DNA of 64,000 bases from CAZBSE01 sp964494385 (GCA_964494385.1 CAZBSE010000002.1:1-64000), one strand, 5' to 3'. Counted from the first letter of the stretch, positions 35,772-45,845 are shown. Notes: generated by a model not told the origin, from the sequence alone. Made by a program: numbers and translations.

Positions 35772-38700
35772 CTATATTTTGTCCCAGCTAATTTTATCCT
35801 GAAATACTTTCTTCAGATCCTGCTCAAGAGGTAAGCTCAAATTTATCCTAAAGCTGGATGGAAGCTTATAAACTCTCTTAATATCATTGCCGTTTACACC
35901 TGTAATCTTAAATTCTATTTCATTATAACCAGGATATTTTTTTAATATATTATAAAATCTATTAATAAAATCTTCATCCAAATCTTCCTTTTTTACCGTG
36001 AAAATTACTTTACTTTCCCTGTCCCCTATAAGTTCACTCTGTTCTTTGTTTGCTTTATTGTTCTTTTCCAGTTTCTCTATTTCACTGGCAAGAATTTTTA
36101 TCTGATCCTCTTTTTTATCCAGTTTACCTTTAATTTTTACAATACTGTCTTCAGCAATAATTCCTCTGTATTTTTCCATAACCGAAGGAAATACTACTAC
36201 TTCGACACTGTCGCTGATATCTTCCACATCCATAAAGCACATTTGCTGATCCCTTTTGGTAAATATAGTTTTTACCTTGGTTATAATCCCCCCAACAGCA
36301 ATAATACTCTTATCTTCTACACTGCTCAGGCTTTCCACCGGAGTTAATCTGGAAAATGTATCCTTGTACTCGAATAAAGGGTGCCCCGATATATATAATC
36401 CCAGAGTTTCTTTCTCGTAATTCAGCAGTTCCTTTTTTGAAAATTCATTAAATTGTTTTTCAGTATAATGAACCCCGTTCAGCAGTATTTTCTCACTCTC
36501 ATCACTACTGGTATCAAACAGTGAAAATTGGCCTATATCCCTGTCTCTTCTTATTTTAAGTACTTCCTCTATGATTTTATCAAAATTTTCTAAAAGATAT
36601 TTACGGCTCTGTCCGGTAGAATCAAATGTTCCGCTCTTTATCAGACCCTCTATTGTCTTTTTATTCAGTACACTGCTGTTAACTCTATGGCAGAAATCTA
36701 TAAAATTTTTAAATTTACCGCCGTTTTTTCTTTCTTCTTCGATACATTCTATAACATTGGTCCCTATATTTTTTATAGCCGAAAGACCAAATCTTATTGA
36801 ATTCTCCACTACGGTAAAATCGGAATAACTTCCGTTAATATCAGGCGGCAGTACGGTTATTCCCATCCTTCTGGTTTCGTTAACATATTGGGCCACCTTT
36901 TCCTGACTGCCCATTCTGATGCTGAGCAGTGCGGCCATAAATTCCATAGGAAAATTTGCCTTAAGATACGCAGTCTGGTATGAAATCATGGCATAAGCAG
37001 TGCTGTGGGATTTATTAAATCCATACTCTGCGAAATGGTTTACAAGCTCAAATACTTTTACAGCAATCTTTTCATCTATTCCCCTTTTTTTGGCACCCTC
37101 CAGAAACTTGCTTTTTTGTCTTGAAAGCAAACTTCTTTTTTTCTTGCTGATTGCCCCTCTCAAAATATCGGCTTCTGACATGCTGAAGCCTGCAAGTTCC
37201 GATGCTATGCCCATAACCTGCTCCTGATACAGTATGATCCCATAGGTACTTTTAAGAATCTTTTCAAGGGAAGGATGTAAGTAATTTATATTTTTTCTTT
37301 TATTTTTATTCTCTACAAAATCACTTACCATTCCACTTTGAAGTGGCCCTGGTCTGTATAGGGCCAGAAGAGCTACTAGGTCTTCAAATTTAGTTGGCTT
37401 TAAATTTATAACCAATTCCCTCATGCCCGAACTCTCAAGCTGAAATACACCCAGACATTCGCCATCACCTAATATATCAAATGTTTTCTTATCATCCAGA
37501 TTTATATTGTTAATATCTATATCTATATGTTTTGTTTTTTTTATCAAAAATAAGGTTTTATCTATCAACGACAGTGTTTTTAATCCCAGAAAATCCATCT
37601 TAAGTAATCCTATTTTCTGGATATCCTCCATTTTATATTGAGTTACAATTTCGCCTTCATTCTCTTTCTGTATGGGAGTATAGTTATAAAGATCCTCCGA
37701 TGAGATTACCACTCCTGCGGCGTGGATTGAATCCTGCCTGGTTATTCCTTCCAAAGAAATAGCAGTATCGATAACTTCCTTTATTTTCTTATCGTTTTCA
37801 TAAACTTCTTTTAAATCAGGTACTATTTCCAATGAATTTCCAATGGTTACATTCAGTTCCATAGGGATCATTTTTGCTATCCTGTCCACATCTGCATAAG
37901 GCATTTCCATTACCCTGCCCGCATCTCTTATAGCCTGCCTGGCCGCCATGGTCCCAAAAGTAATTAACTGGGCAACTCTCTTTTCCCCGTATTTATCGGT
38001 TACGTATCTAATAACTTCATCTCTTTTTTCATAACAAAAATCTATATCAATATCAGGCATGCTTTTTCGTTCTTCATTTAGAAATCTTTCAAACAAAAGG
38101 CCGTATTTTAACGGTTCAATATCCGTTATCCCCAGCAAGTATGATACTATGCTGCCCGCTGCTGAACCTCTTCCGGGACCTACCCTTATATTGCTGTTCT
38201 TGGCAAATTTAACAAAATCCCAGACAATCAGAAAATATTCCGAAAATCCCATTTTTTCTATGACTTTCAATTCTTTTTTTATTCTGTTCTTTATCTCATC
38301 TGTTACCTGCGGGTATCTTTCTTTCATCCCTTTATCGCACAGCTCTTTTAGATACCCGTCTGTAGTATAATTTTCAGGTACCTTAAAGGACGGTATCAGG
38401 TTCATACCAAACTTCAAATTTACGTTACACCTGTCGGCAACTGCCATTGTGTTTTCAACGGCACCGGGAAATCCCTTAAAAATCTCCTTCATCTGATCGT
38501 AACTCTTGAAATAATATTCATCGTTAGGAAACCTCATGCGGTCGGCTTCATTTATGGTAGAACCTGTTTGAATGCAGAGAAGAACATCATGGGCTTTGCT
38601 ATCTTCTTTGTTTAAGTAATGCACATCGTTGGTAGCTACCAGCGGAACATCAAATTCAGAAGATAATTCCGATAAGACTTTGTTCACCTTTTTCTGTTCC

Positions 38701-39272
38701 GGTAGTCCCGAATCCTGCAGCTCAAGAAAAAAATTACTTTTTCCAAAAATATCAAGGTACTCACTTAGAGCTTTTTTTGCCCCTTCTATATTATTGGAAA
38801 TAATGTATTTGGGGATCTCTCCGCCAATACATCCGCTTAAGGCAATTATGCCTTCTTTGAATCTTTTAAGCAGCTCTTTGTCCACTCTGGGCTTATAATA
38901 AAATCCTTCCAGGAACCCCAGGCTCACCAGCCTCATTAAATTTTGATAACCCTGATTATTTTCGGCCAGCAGTACAAGGTGATAAAAAGCCTCTTCATTC
39001 TTTTCCCTTCCCAGCTGCTTGTCCCATCTGCTGTGCGGGGCCATATATACTTCACAGCCGATTATGGGTTTTATTCCTGCTTTTCTGGCCTGATTATAAA
39101 ATTCAATAATACCATACATAACTCCGTGGTCCGTCAGCGCCAGCGCAGGCATGCCGTAGCTGCAGGCTTTTTCCACTAATTTATTTATCCTTGAGGCACC
39201 ATCTAACAAAGAATATTCACTGTGGACATGCAAATGGACAAAGTTGTCATTTTTCATCCTAATAGAATCCAA
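35772..39272 (-). CDS. dnaE: DNA polymerase III alpha subunit
   Basis: A 1166-residue replicative C-family polymerase. It has the N-terminal PHP domain (HLHVHSEYSLLDGA, LTDHGVMYG), the polymerase active site (RVGPGRGSAAGS, MPDIDIDFCYEKR), QLESSGMRELV, NKSHSTAYAMISYQTAYLKANFP, a helix-hairpin-helix and an OB fold (GGIITKVKTIFTKRDQQMCFM). There is no exonuclease insertion, so it is DnaE not PolC. The start is TTG at 39272 with AAGGAT upstream; ATG at 39257 is an alternative. It heads the group containing the dehydrogenase and B12 mutase-like genes. Confidence 0.96.
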   Translation of the reverse strand: MDSIRMKNDNFVHLHVHSEYSLLDGASRINKLVEKACSYGMPALALTDHGVMYGIIEFYNQARKAGIKPIIGCEVYMAPHSRWDKQLGREKNEEAFYHLVLLAENNQGYQNLMRLVSLGFLEGFYYKPRVDKELLKRFKEGIIALSGCIGGEIPKYIISNNIEGAKKALSEYLDIFGKSNFFLELQDSGLPEQKKVNKVLSELSSEFDVPLVATNDVHYLNKEDSKAHDVLLCIQTGSTINEADRMRFPNDEYYFKSYDQMKEIFKGFPGAVENTMAVADRCNVNLKFGMNLIPSFKVPENYTTDGYLKELCDKGMKERYPQVTDEIKNRIKKELKVIEKMGFSEYFLIVWDFVKFAKNSNIRVGPGRGSAAGSIVSYLLGITDIEPLKYGLLFERFLNEERKSMPDIDIDFCYEKRDEVIRYVTDKYGEKRVAQLITFGTMAARQAIRDAGRVMEMPYADVDRIAKMIPMELNVTIGNSLEIVPDLKEVYENDKKIKEVIDTAISLEGITRQDSIHAAGVVISSEDLYNYTPIQKENEGEIVTQYKMEDIQKIGLLKMDFLGLKTLSLIDKTLFLIKKTKHIDIDINNINLDDKKTFDILGDGECLGVFQLESSGMRELVINLKPTKFEDLVALLALYRPGPLQSGMVSDFVENKNKRKNINYLHPSLEKILKSTYGIILYQEQVMGIASELAGFSMSEADILRGAISKKKRSLLSRQKSKFLEGAKKRGIDEKIAVKVFELVNHFAEYGFNKSHSTAYAMISYQTAYLKANFPMEFMAALLSIRMGSQEKVAQYVNETRRMGITVLPPDINGSYSDFTVVENSIRFGLSAIKNIGTNVIECIEEERKNGGKFKNFIDFCHRVNSSVLNKKTIEGLIKSGTFDSTGQSRKYLLENFDKIIEEVLKIRRDRDIGQFSLFDTSSDESEKILLNGVHYTEKQFNEFSKKELLNYEKETLGLYISGHPLFEYKDTFSRLTPVESLSSVEDKSIIAVGGIITKVKTIFTKRDQQMCFMDVEDISDSVEVVVFPSVMEKYRGIIAEDSIVKIKGKLDKKEDQIKILASEIEKLEKNNKANKEQSELIGDRESKVIFTVKKEDLDEDFINRFYNILKKYPGYNEIEFKITGVNGNDIKRVYKLPSSFRINLSLPLEQDLKKVFQDKISWDKI

Positions 39273-39316
39273 CTATCCTTTTTATCAAGATTTTTCAGGC
39301 TGAATATTTAACCGGC

Positions 39317-40999
39317 TTAAAATACTACCCTATACAGTTCTTCAATAGAAGTTACCCCTTCCGCAACTTTTTTGGCTCCGCTTTCAAGCAGGGTTTTCAT
39401 TCCTTCTTTTCTGGCAACGGTATTGATATCATCGGTACTTTTTCTTTCCAGAAGCATCTCTCTAATTTTTTGTGATACCACCATCACAGAAAAAATGCCG
39501 GTCCTTCCTAAGTAACCGGTATTATTACATCTTTTACATCCGACACTCTTGTAAATTTTTTTCCCCTTCAGTATGGGTCTTATCTCTTCGCTTATAGATT
39601 TTTCCGGTATATCAATTTCTTCCTTACAGTTTTCGCATAATATCCTTACCAGCCTCTGTGCAACTATACCTTTGACCGCAGATGAAATCATGTATGATTC
39701 AACCCCCATCTCAAGAAGCCTGGTCAGGCTGGACGGGGCATCATTGGTATGCAGAGTTGTCAGGACCAGATGTCCTGTAATAGCCGCTTCTGTGGCTATT
39801 CTTGCAGTCTCCAGATCTCTAATCTCTCCTATTAGAATAATATCAGGATCGCTTCTCAGTATGGCCCTTAAGCCCCTGGAGAAGGTCATATCTATTTTGG
39901 TATTCACCTGAACCTGCATTATCTGAGGGAATCTGTATTCAACAGGATCTTCCACGGTAAAAATCTTTTTTTCAACATCTGCTATCTGGTTAAGACTGGC
40001 ATAAAGGGTAGTTGTCTTTCCCGAACCGGTGGGCCCGGTAATAATAATAGCTCCATGAGGTATGGATATCATTTTTATATATTCCGGAATATTTTCTTTG
40101 GGCATTCCTGAATTCTCAAGGTTAAACACTGATTCATCCCTGTTCAATATCCTGATGGTTATATTTTCTCCAAAAACCGTTGGTATAGAAGCAAGCCTCA
40201 GATCAATTATTCTGTTGCTGGAACTTATCGAGCTTCTGCCGTCCTGCGGCAATCTATTTTCAGTTATATCCATACCGCCCATTATTTTATATCTTGAAAT
40301 TAAAAGTCTCTGTACCGTTTTGGGTACATCTTTTATCTTCTGCAGTACGCCGTCAATTCTAAATCTTATGGTACAATTTTTCTCCTGGGGTTCTACATGC
40401 ACATCACTGGCCCTTAATAATATCGCCTTCAGTATAATTTGATTTGCCAGTCTTACCAGCGGGTTCTTCTCTACTAGCTCTTCTTCAAACTTCTCTCCTA
40501 TGGTTAAATCTTCATCTTTTATTATTTCCTGAACCTCTTTCAAACTGTATTCGTCTGAAGTAAAGATTTTTATTGTGTTCTCTATGCTCTTCAAGGTGCT
40601 TAGATAGGGCTTTACATTATAGCCGGTCAGCAGTCTTATTTCATCAATGGCATTTATATCTCTGGGATCGGTCATTGCAACATGCAGGGTATTATCAACC
40701 AGTTTAAAAGGAAATACTTTTCTCTTGGAGGCGAAATCCTTGGATATAAGATTAGGAATGGAAGGATCAATGCTATCCTGTATTTTATTTAAATCCACAT
40801 TTTCAAAACCCCTCTGGAAGGAAATAAGTTCCAGCAGGGTCTCATCAGAAATATAACCTTTCTTTATTAAGATTTCGCCTAATTTTTCACCTGTATTTTT
40901 TTGGATATTCAGCGCTTCTTCCAGCTGCTCTTTGGTTATAATATTCCTGCTTAAGAGTATTTGACCTATTTTTTCCTTTTTATAATCTACATTAACCAT
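39317..40999 (-). CDS. GspE/PilB-type secretion or pilus assembly ATPase
   Basis: A 560-residue type II secretion/type IV pilus traffic ATPase. An N-terminal MshEN-type region (IGQILLSRNIITKEQLEEALN) is followed by the second N domain and the RecA-like core with Walker A (ITGPTGSGKTTTLYASL), Asp box (TVEDPVEYRFPQ), Walker B (RSDPDIILIGEIRD) and His box (ITGHLVLTTLHTNDA). The tetracysteine zinc site (CENCKEEID and CKRCNNTGYLG) is typical of PilB/GspE. No pilin, GspF or GspD gene is in view, so pilus versus secretion cannot be decided. Its rank next to dnaE is unusual. Confidence 0.92.
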   Translation of the reverse strand: MVNVDYKKEKIGQILLSRNIITKEQLEEALNIQKNTGEKLGEILIKKGYISDETLLELISFQRGFENVDLNKIQDSIDPSIPNLISKDFASKRKVFPFKLVDNTLHVAMTDPRDINAIDEIRLLTGYNVKPYLSTLKSIENTIKIFTSDEYSLKEVQEIIKDEDLTIGEKFEEELVEKNPLVRLANQIILKAILLRASDVHVEPQEKNCTIRFRIDGVLQKIKDVPKTVQRLLISRYKIMGGMDITENRLPQDGRSSISSSNRIIDLRLASIPTVFGENITIRILNRDESVFNLENSGMPKENIPEYIKMISIPHGAIIITGPTGSGKTTTLYASLNQIADVEKKIFTVEDPVEYRFPQIMQVQVNTKIDMTFSRGLRAILRSDPDIILIGEIRDLETARIATEAAITGHLVLTTLHTNDAPSSLTRLLEMGVESYMISSAVKGIVAQRLVRILCENCKEEIDIPEKSISEEIRPILKGKKIYKSVGCKRCNNTGYLGRTGIFSVMVVSQKIREMLLERKSTDDINTVARKEGMKTLLESGAKKVAEGVTSIEELYRVVF

Positions 41000-41156
41000 A
41001 ACTTGTCCTAAAATTTATTATTATTTATCAGTCACTGTAATTATAATATATCTTAGCAAATATTACACATAGCTATTTAAAACATTAAAATATTTTTTAA
41101 TAAAACTTTCAAAAGATATATTTACTTACAGCACGATATTATTCTGATTGCTTAAT

Positions 41157-41933
41157 TTATTTCTTTTTAATGATCCTGTTTATTGTTCCGGCTGTATAGC
41201 CGGCCCCAAACCCATTATCAATATTTACCACTACCACTCCGGGGCTGCAGGAATTTAACATAGTCAGCAGTGGTGAAATCCCTTTAAAACTTGAACCATA
41301 TCCTGCACTGGTCGGCACCCCTATCACGGGGCAGTCGACCATTGAGCTTACCACTCCGGGCAGCGCTCCTTCCATCCCCGCCACTGCTACAATCACGTTT
41401 GAATTCTTGAGTTCTTCCCTGTAATTTATCAGCCTATGAATCCCCGCAATACCGATATCATAAATTTTCCTGACCTTATTTTTCATAAGATAACCTGTTA
41501 TCGCCGCTTCTTCCGCCACACTTATATCAGAAGTACCTGCACATAATACAGTTATTCCTTCGTTCAATTCATTATCCGGAATATCCAGCGGCGTATAAAT
41601 AATATCCGACTCAAATTTAAATTCCCTTCCGTTAATTTCTTTCCTGATCAGATTATAAGTTTTAATATTGGTTCTGGTTACCATAAGTATAGATGAATAA
41701 TTCAGTATCTTTTTTGCTATCTCCAGAATCTGCTGAGGATTCTTACCAGCTCCGTATACAACTTCCGGGAAACCCCTTCTGAGAAGGCGGTGGTGGTCTA
41801 TTTTTGCAAATCCTATATCTTCAAAATAAATCTCTTTAATCTTAGATATTGCTTCTTCTTTACTTATTTTCTCGTGCCTATAATTTTCGAACAGTTCTTC
41901 TATTATATTATTTATTTCTTCTCTCATATTCAT
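41157..41933 (-). CDS. larB: LarB, pyridinium-3,5-biscarboxylic acid mononucleotide synthase
   Basis: A 258-residue protein whose C-terminal half is PurE-like (TVLCAGTSDISVAEEAAITG, VAVAGMEGALPGVVSSMVDCPVIGVPTSAGYG, NIDNGFGAGYTA). The N-terminal half (AKIDHHRLLRRGFPEVVYGAGKNPQQI) distinguishes LarB from true PurE. LarB carboxylates and hydrolyses nicotinic acid adenine dinucleotide in the first step of nickel-pincer cofactor synthesis for lactate racemase and related enzymes. No larC, larE or larA is in the window. It ends one transcription unit; a terminator separates it from the pyrophosphatase gene upstream. Confidence 0.92.
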   Translation of the reverse strand: MNMREEINNIIEELFENYRHEKISKEEAISKIKEIYFEDIGFAKIDHHRLLRRGFPEVVYGAGKNPQQILEIAKKILNYSSILMVTRTNIKTYNLIRKEINGREFKFESDIIYTPLDIPDNELNEGITVLCAGTSDISVAEEAAITGYLMKNKVRKIYDIGIAGIHRLINYREELKNSNVIVAVAGMEGALPGVVSSMVDCPVIGVPTSAGYGSSFKGISPLLTMLNSCSPGVVVVNIDNGFGAGYTAGTINRIIKKK

Positions 41934-42008
41934 AAAAATACCATAAATACAATTATTTTAAAGCTAAACTTCAAAATCTACCTTAAAGCATAACCGGAGC
42001 AGTCAAAT

Positions 42009-42045
42009 AAAAATACACGCATGTCTTTCACATGCGTGTATTTTT
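42009..42045 (-). terminator. Bidirectional-looking terminator after hppA
   Basis: A perfect 15-bp stem (42009-42023 with 42031-42045) with a seven-base loop and A/T flanks lies 30 bases after the hppA stop. It ends the pyrophosphatase transcript ahead of larB. Confidence 0.75.
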
Positions 42046-42074
42046 TAAAAACTTAGTTATTTTAAAACAGCTGT

Positions 42075-44204
42075 TTAAAAGTGAATTAGTTTTCCCGAAA
42101 GATCTACAATCAATACTGCAGTCTGGATTGCCACTACACTGATAAGCTTTATAAGTATATTCATAGACGGCCCCGCAGTATCCTTCAGCGGATCCCCTAC
42201 CGTATCTCCCACCACGGAAGCAGCATGTTCGGGAGTTCCGCTTTTCCCTTCTTCTTCGATCTTTTTCTTTGCATTATCCATTGCCCCGCCTGCATTTGAC
42301 ATAAATATTGCCTGCGCAAAACCTGAAAGAAGTGTCCCGATAATCAGTGCTATTACGCCACCTGGTCCTAAAAATATACCCACCAAAGTAGGGATCACAA
42401 AAATTGATATCCCCGGTATTAAAATACCCTTCTGGGCAGATTTCGTGACTATGGTAATAAACGCTTTTGGGTCCCCCTTTTCTTTGCCGGAAAGTATTCC
42501 TTTTATCTGTTTTCTTGCTTCCTGCACCACTTTATTTGCAGCACTGCCGACTGCATTTATAAGCAGCGAAGCAAAAAAGAACGGCATAAGAACACCTATA
42601 AATAATCCCGCCAGCACTCGCGGATCTCTCATGAAATCCAAAACTATATTTACATTTAAAAGCTCTATCTGGGAAAAATAAGCCTGACCCAGGGCAAGTG
42701 CAGTTACAGCGGCACTTCCTATTAAAATACCCTTTCCTATCGCAGCAGTTGTGTTTCCAACAGCATCAAGTTTATCAGTTGTTTTCCTGACTTCCGGAGG
42801 GAGTTCTGCCATTTCCGCTATACCGCCCGCATTATCTGATATGGGTCCGTATACATCAATAGTCACCACAAATGGTGCGGCGGCAAGCATCCCTACAGCC
42901 GAGATTGCAATACCATACAGTCCCATTTTAAAATCTGTCAAACCCCCTGAAATATAAAAACTAAAAACCATGGCTCCTATCACTACCAGGGCAGGAAGTA
43001 TACTTGATTCCATGCCGTAAGCCAGACCGCTCACCACATATGTGGCAGGACCGCTTTTTGCGCTTTCCCTTATGTTCCTTGTGGGCCTGTATCTTGAATC
43101 AGTATAAAGAAGAGTAAACAATCCTATTAAAAATCCGGTCATTATTCCGCCAGTCGAAGAATAAAATAGGTAATTGTATTCCGCACCCATGGTATACCTT
43201 ATAATAAAATAGGACATAATTATAATTGCCCCCACAGTAATCAGGAGTCCTGATAAGGTGGTAGTGGTAAGAAGGCTGACTGTCGCCTCCCGTTTATATC
43301 TTCTTATAATAAGTTTTATAACAAAAATTGCAATAATTGAAGCAATAGCTCCCGCTGTGGAAATAAGCATGGGTAGAAGCACGCTGTTTGTCATGCCGGG
43401 AGTGTTTCTAAATGCAAGAAATCCAAGAAACTGTGCAGCAACTATTGCACCCAGCCATGACTCGAGACTGTCCGCTTTCATTCCCCCTACATCTCCTACA
43501 TTATCACCGACATTATCTGCAATAGTGGCCGGGTTCCTGTAATCGTCTTCTTTCAGGCCCGATTCCACTTTACCTACATAATCTGCTCCCATATCTGCGG
43601 CTTTGGTAAATATTCCTCCGCCTGTTCTCATAAAGAATGCCGCAAAGCTGGCGCCTATTGTAAAGGTAACCGATACATTTACAACCCTTAAAAGGTTGTC
43701 CGCCAGATCCACAGCATGCCTCCCATACCACCAGAATAGCATGTTAAACCAGAAAGCAGTATAAAACAGAACCACTGCAGCCAGAAGCAGACCGGAAGCA
43801 GAAGCTGCAGTTATGGCTATATTCATGGCTTCTCCCAGACCTTTTTTCTGTGCTGCATGAGTTACCCTGGCGTTGGTGGTAGTGGATATCCACATCCCTA
43901 TATAACCGATTAAAATACTGAATCCCATACCTGTAGCAAAAGCCGGAATCGAAGCGAAGTAAAGATATCCGAATTTAACCATAACTCCCAGAAGTGCAAC
44001 TAAAACTGCAAAAAATATCAGCATCATTTTAGCCTGCTGATTCAGATACGCCCTGCTTCCTGCAAATATGGCATTGGAAATTTCCTGCATTCTTTTTGAA
44101 CCCCTGCTTTTTTTACTAACCAGCGTGGCAAAGATTACAGCCAGAATAAGTGATATACCGGAACCAATGAAAGGAATAATTCTTATTAGCAGTGCAACCG
44201 ACAC
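42075..44204 (-). CDS. hppA: Ion-translocating membrane pyrophosphatase, K+-dependent type
   Basis: A 709-residue protein with about sixteen hydrophobic segments that couples pyrophosphate hydrolysis to H+ and/or Na+ export. The catalytic loops DVGGMKADSLESWLGA, DNVGDNVGD and the C-terminal VVGDTVGDPLKDTAGPSMN are intact. In the diagnostic site DAVGNTTAAIGKG the residue that is Lys in K+-independent enzymes is Ala, which places it in the K+-dependent group, many of which pump Na+. The start is GTG at 44204 with an AAGGAGG Shine-Dalgarno. Which ion is pumped is not settled by what I can see. Confidence 0.95.
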   Translation of the reverse strand: MSVALLIRIIPFIGSGISLILAVIFATLVSKKSRGSKRMQEISNAIFAGSRAYLNQQAKMMLIFFAVLVALLGVMVKFGYLYFASIPAFATGMGFSILIGYIGMWISTTTNARVTHAAQKKGLGEAMNIAITAASASGLLLAAVVLFYTAFWFNMLFWWYGRHAVDLADNLLRVVNVSVTFTIGASFAAFFMRTGGGIFTKAADMGADYVGKVESGLKEDDYRNPATIADNVGDNVGDVGGMKADSLESWLGAIVAAQFLGFLAFRNTPGMTNSVLLPMLISTAGAIASIIAIFVIKLIIRRYKREATVSLLTTTTLSGLLITVGAIIIMSYFIIRYTMGAEYNYLFYSSTGGIMTGFLIGLFTLLYTDSRYRPTRNIRESAKSGPATYVVSGLAYGMESSILPALVVIGAMVFSFYISGGLTDFKMGLYGIAISAVGMLAAAPFVVTIDVYGPISDNAGGIAEMAELPPEVRKTTDKLDAVGNTTAAIGKGILIGSAAVTALALGQAYFSQIELLNVNIVLDFMRDPRVLAGLFIGVLMPFFFASLLINAVGSAANKVVQEARKQIKGILSGKEKGDPKAFITIVTKSAQKGILIPGISIFVIPTLVGIFLGPGGVIALIIGTLLSGFAQAIFMSNAGGAMDNAKKKIEEEGKSGTPEHAASVVGDTVGDPLKDTAGPSMNILIKLISVVAIQTAVLIVDLSGKLIHF

Positions 44205-44381
44205 GAAAACCTCCTTCTAAAAATATCAAATAAATTGTCAAATATTAAAAAGGCTTAATTACCTGAAAACATCCTCGAATATTTTATTAAAAATGCGGAG
44301 AATAAGCAATCAAAAAAGAGAGTAAATCTATTTATTTAAAATTAACTTTATTAATGCTTGATGAAACAACCTTTATAATAA

Positions 44382-44417
44382 AATGGATGAGCATTATATC
44401 AATAATATTCATCCATT
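44382..44417 (-). terminator. Intrinsic terminator after the lipoprotein gene
   Basis: Nine bases at 44382-44390 pair with 44409-44417, with an additional five-pair inner stem. On the minus strand the hairpin is followed by TTTTATTAT. It ends the lipoprotein transcript. Nothing else stands out in the 255-base spacer 44205-44459. Confidence 0.6.
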
Positions 44418-44459
44418 CTTACCTGAACTATTACTTAAAGATTCCCATATTTTTATAAT

Positions 44460-45749
44460 CTATTCAACTTCCATTGACTCTATAATGCCAAGATATACGG
44501 ATTCTCCCATACTGAAATAATCATATCCTACTGTACCAAACAATACATAAAGCCTGTCACTGCCCTCAATGAAGGCTATGACTATAGCCCATTCATTAGT
44601 ATCAGGGTCATTAAATAAATATATAAAGTCATGGAATGTCATACCTTTTCCGGTTACCGACTCATTTTCCTGTACATCAACTAATTCCCAGCTATTATCG
44701 TCTGCAATATCAGAACTTAATTCATCGGCAAAATCAGAAAACTGATCACTGGAGGGATAATCATCCATAGGGCTGGCCATAAAAAGAAAGGCTACCGGTA
44801 AGTCACCGGATTGTTCCGTCAGATTCACTTCAAGTCCATCAGCACTATCCGATTCCGTATATATCCAATCGTCCGGGACTGCAAATGATACTCCATACTT
44901 ATCATTAGAATATGTATTCCCCTGGGTAAAAATATCTTTTCCTGCTTCTGCTCCTCGCGCTTCAACAACTTCAAATTCAAAAGTATCATATAAATTATCA
45001 TTTAAATAAATCTCCACATTATAGGTATCGGCCGGTATGTCCCTGCCTTCTCCTTTAAGAGTGAAGGCGGTCCATACGGGTTCATACAAATCTACATCCA
45101 TATCACTTACAGTTTCTACTATTAAATCGCCATCACCCGTATGCCATCTTGCCTTGAGACTATTTCCCGAAATATAATAATTAGCTTTAACACATGCATA
45201 TATGATTTCGGTAGGACTAAATTGTTTTACTTTATTTACAGGAGCAAAATCTTCGTCAACCTCATTTGCCAGCAATACTTCTAAAATCTTAATCTCAGGT
45301 TCTTTAACCACAAAATTGGCAGTGCTCTTTAATTCACCATTATGATAGAACTCGACCTTATAATTTCCTGGCGGAATTACCTTAACTTCTTCATTGGTTG
45401 CGATAAATGACATTGCATATCCTTCAAAATAATCGCTTTTACCTTCGGAATATTTTGAAGTCTCATCTAAAAAATTTTCCCCCGTATCCAGATTTATCCA
45501 GTTATAGCGATAATTATCTTCTCCCTTAACGCCATAATAATTTATACTTGCGTATATTTTTTTTATCTCAATATTAAATTCATCTTCTGCACTTATCGGC
45601 TCAAATGTATTTTGGTTTATTCCTCCACAAACTGTTAAATCTCCAAAAGAAAGCTCCGGCACACAAGAAGTGGTAAAAGGGATTAAACCGGAAATAAGAG
45701 CTGCTGATAATAATATTACCAGGGTTCTTTTTAAACTTGATTTTTCCAT
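44460..45749 (-). CDS. Secreted lipoprotein with duplicated beta domain and PsbP/DcrB-like C-terminus
   Basis: A 429-residue protein beginning with a lipoprotein-type signal (hydrophobic stretch ending before Cys29, TTSCVP). Two repeats of about 100 residues follow (roughly 50-150 and 153-260). Each begins with a FEPI/FAPV block and NYY-type core and ends in a pattern like IPPGNYKVEFYHNGEL and IPADTYNVEIYLNDNL, suggesting an internally duplicated Ig-like fold. Residues about 280-429 (NDKYGVSFAVPDDWIY onwards) resemble the PsbP/DcrB-like fold common in exported proteins. I do not recognise a specific family. It has its own promoter and terminator, so it is a single-gene unit. Confidence 0.7.
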   Translation of the reverse strand: MEKSSLKRTLVILLSAALISGLIPFTTSCVPELSFGDLTVCGGINQNTFEPISAEDEFNIEIKKIYASINYYGVKGEDNYRYNWINLDTGENFLDETSKYSEGKSDYFEGYAMSFIATNEEVKVIPPGNYKVEFYHNGELKSTANFVVKEPEIKILEVLLANEVDEDFAPVNKVKQFSPTEIIYACVKANYYISGNSLKARWHTGDGDLIVETVSDMDVDLYEPVWTAFTLKGEGRDIPADTYNVEIYLNDNLYDTFEFEVVEARGAEAGKDIFTQGNTYSNDKYGVSFAVPDDWIYTESDSADGLEVNLTEQSGDLPVAFLFMASPMDDYPSSDQFSDFADELSSDIADDNSWELVDVQENESVTGKGMTFHDFIYLFNDPDTNEWAIVIAFIEGSDRLYVLFGTVGYDYFSMGESVYLGIIESMEVE

Positions 45750-45817
45750 ATTTCTTTTATCCCCCCTTTTACAAATATTAATATTTATAAATTAATTTAT
45801 ATGAAAATTATATATAT

Positions 45818-45845
45818 ATTATATATCTATAAATATAATAGTCAA
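45818..45845 (-). promoter_or_regulatory. Promoter of the lipoprotein gene
   Basis: On the minus strand TTGACT (45840-45845), a 16-base spacer and a consensus TATAAT (45818-45823) lie about 70 bases upstream of the start codon. Confidence 0.6.

Noticed and set aside
44235..44240. TTGACA as a promoter -35 for hppA
   Set aside because: It is so close to the start codon that the -10 would overlap the Shine-Dalgarno.
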